A stretch of DNA of 64,000 nucleotides from Halobaculum sp. XH14 (GTDB lineage: Archaea > Halobacteriota > Halobacteria > Halobacteriales > Haloferacaceae), in NCBI RefSeq assembly GCF_032116555.1, contig NZ_CP134949.1, positions 186,001-250,000 of the forward strand, written 5' to 3'. The position numbers were made by a program, and so were the translations under genes. The notes below the pieces were generated by a model. It saw only the letters and a program-made list of their open reading frames with translations, searched no databases and was not told the origin of the DNA. This document shows positions 62,494 to 64,000 of this stretch, in pieces (the stretch's first letter is position 1; every line of letters begins with the position of its first letter).

Positions 62494-62566
62494 TGGGACC
62501 GCCCAGATTTGAACTGGGGTCAATGGCACCCAAGGCCACAAGTATACCAGGCTAACCCACGGTCCC
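62494..62566 (-). tRNA. tRNA-Pro (UGG)
   Basis: On the minus strand GGGACCG pairs with CGGTCCC, the anticodon stem GTGGC/GCCAT (last pair G-T) encloses CTTGGGT (anticodon TGG), and AGTTCAAATCT is the T loop. Discriminator A; CCA is not encoded; no intron. A CTTAGGCG box about 30 bp upstream (62594-62603) may be its promoter. Confidence 0.95.
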
Positions 62567-62657
62567 GTGCTTCGATAGAGAGCCGACTCGCGCCTAAGCG
62601 TTTCGTTCTGCCCGACCACCCCATCCGACCGCCCTCCACCCGACAACCGCCACGCCC

Positions 62658-64000
62658 CTACAACCCCAGCCCGAAGAAGAAGTCCACCCCGATCGGCGTC
62701 ACGACGGCGAAGATGGCCTGCAGCGGCCCGCCGACGCGGACGTAGTCCGAGAACCGGTACCCGCCCGGCCCGTAGACGAACAGGTTCGTCTGGTAGCCGA
62801 CCGGCGTCATGAACGCCGTGCTGGCCGCGAACGTGACCGCCATGGCGAACGCGAGCGGGTTCGCGCCGAGCGTGCCCGCCGCCTCGATGGCGACCGGGAT
62901 CATCAACACGACGCTCGCGTTGTTGGAGATGACGTTCGTCAGCAGCGCCGTGACGACGTAGAAGACGCCCAGCAGCACCAGCGGCGGGAGCACGTCGCCG
63001 GCCGCGACGACCGCGTCCGCGAGCAGACTCGCGGCGCCGGAGGACTCCAGCGCGATGCCGAGCGGGATGACGCCAGCGAGCAGGAAGATGACGTCCCACT
63101 GTACGGCGTCGTACACCTCCGGCGGGCGCAGACAGCCCGTCACGACCATCGCCAGCGCGCCCGCGAGCGCGGAGACGACGATGGGCATGACGCCCAGCGC
63201 GGCCAGCGCGACGACGGCGCCGACGATGCCGACCGCGACCGACGTCCGCGACTCCCGGTAGTCGTGCTGCTCGATCTCCTGGGCGACGATGAAGTTCCGG
63301 TTCGCGTCGAGCCGTTCCAGCGACTCGACCGACGCCTGCACGAGCAGCGTGTCGCCGACCCGCAGGGGCACCTCGTCCATCCGCTGGCGGATGAGTTCGC
63401 GGCCGCGCCGGAGCGCGAGCACCGTCGCGTCGTAGCGCTGGCGGAAGCTCGCGGTGGCGAGCGAGTCGCCGACGAGCGAGGAGCCGGGCGCGATGACCAC
63501 CTCGACGAGGTTCTTCGGTCCCTCGGCGGCCTCGAGTTCGTCCTCGTCGACGGTCGCCTCCGGGACGAGGTCGAGCCCTTCCACGTCGAGTAGTTCGACC
63601 AGCGTGGCGCGGTCGGTCCGGACCGCGAACACGTCGCCGGGCTGGATCTCCTTCTGGCCGAGCGGTTCGAGGAACACGCGCTCGTCCCGGATGAGCTGGA
63701 CGAGGTCGACGTCGAACGGGGTGTCCTCCAGGGCCCCCTCGACGCGCTGGCCGACCAGCGGCGAGTCCGGGCGAACGACGACCTCGGTGAGGTAGTCGGC
63801 CATCTCGAACTCCTCGGTGAGGTCCGCCCGGGGTTCGATCCTGGCAGGGGTGAGCCAGCGGCCGACCGTGAGCAGGTAGACCGAGCCGATGACGAGCAAC
63901 ACCGCGCCCAGCGGGAGGAACTCGAACATCCGGAACTCGCGGGCCACCGCCGCCGGCGCGAGCCGGCTGTACAGGTCCGAGGCGAGGATGTTCGTCGACG
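62658..64000 (-). CDS. SLC13/DASS-type transporter with TrkA-C domains, partial
   Basis: The window ends inside the gene; about 447 residues remain, missing the N-terminal helices. Helices are followed by two RCK_C (TrkA-C) domains (about 70-130, EVVVRPDSPLVGQRVEGAL, and 165-225, EVVIAPGSSLVGDSL), then more helices with NVISNNASVVLMIP and TPVGYQTNLFVYGPGGY, the hairpin and clamp motifs of SLC13-type transporters. Likely a sodium-coupled carrier of sulfate or dicarboxylate type. The nucleotide-binding RCK_N part is not seen. The start lies beyond 64000. Confidence 0.9.
   Translation of the reverse strand, partial: STNILASDLYSRLAPAAVAREFRMFEFLPLGAVLLVIGSVYLLTVGRWLTPARIEPRADLTEEFEMADYLTEVVVRPDSPLVGQRVEGALEDTPFDVDLVQLIRDERVFLEPLGQKEIQPGDVFAVRTDRATLVELLDVEGLDLVPEATVDEDELEAAEGPKNLVEVVIAPGSSLVGDSLATASFRQRYDATVLALRRGRELIRQRMDEVPLRVGDTLLVQASVESLERLDANRNFIVAQEIEQHDYRESRTSVAVGIVGAVVALAALGVMPIVVSALAGALAMVVTGCLRPPEVYDAVQWDVIFLLAGVIPLGIALESSGAASLLADAVVAAGDVLPPLVLLGVFYVVTALLTNVISNNASVVLMIPVAIEAAGTLGANPLAFAMAVTFAASTAFMTPVGYQTNLFVYGPGGYRFSDYVRVGGPLQAIFAVVTPIGVDFFFGLGL

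Overview
The window is haloarchaeal chromosome (class Halobacteria). It has very high GC with acidic, Asp/Glu-rich proteins, an archaeal 16S-tRNA-Ala-23S-5S-tRNA-Cys operon, archaeal information genes (MCM, RfcS, TFB, eL39/eL31, aIF6, prefoldin alpha, FtsY, MC1), SAMP2, a PGF-CTERM surface protein, and leaderless genes with TATA boxes about 27 bp upstream of the start codon. Gene content and order recall Haloferax and relatives (order Haloferacales); that placement is from memory and tentative.

Layout. 0-8.4 kb: tetrapyrrole genes (hemC-sumT-hemD and, separately, hemL), an iron/cobalamin-type binding lipoprotein behind a DtxR-like palindrome, and an ammonium transporter fused to a PII domain. 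8.7-14.6 kb: housekeeping (MazG-like, rpiA, histone-fold protein, larB, GIY-YIG, FMN reductase, phosphohexomutase, samp2 with an acetyltransferase). 14.9-21.9 kb: envelope proteins, rfcS, the eL39-eL31-aIF6 operon, a divergent SDR and a regulator with two similar domains. 22-28 kb: a signalling operon of a multi-PAS histidine kinase with an N-terminal HTH, a stand-alone receiver and a receiver-PAS-GAF-HTH regulator. 28.2-31.9 kb: two divergent TetR regulators with a MATE exporter and shared operator motifs. 32-38 kb: intron-containing tRNA-Arg, UPF0200/UPF0201, valS, pyrD, an AbrB-like protein and MC1. 38.4-44.2 kb: rRNA operon with four tandem promoters and long processing stems. 44.4-48 kb: a PGF-CTERM protein and a four-gene membrane operon. 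48.2-53.1 kb: a possible eL18a (LX) remnant, pfdA, ftsY, beta-propeller protein, prs and a uracil-DNA glycosylase. 53.6-62.2 kb: HIT protein, two MinD/ParA-like proteins (one with a defective P-loop), TFB, and a block of haloarchaeal proteins running from MCM to MinD. 62.2-64 kb: gene remnant, tRNA-Pro and an SLC13-type transporter cut by the window edge.

The least explained structure is a family of dispersed intergenic elements at about 3.7, 8.4, 14.7, 18.8, 33.3, 48.0 and 53.2 kb. They lie just past gene 3' ends, share long blocks, and in two copies carry 13-bp terminal inverted repeats. Their variable interiors are trains of short perfect hairpins, mostly with 3-nt loops. Two of them flank the breakpoints of what is normally one translation gene cluster (eL39-eL31-aIF6 and eL18a-pfdA-ftsY), now 29 kb apart, next to a 24-codon ORF that looks like an internally deleted eL18a gene. 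The MCM-to-MinD block is the best candidate for an uncharacterised protein system.
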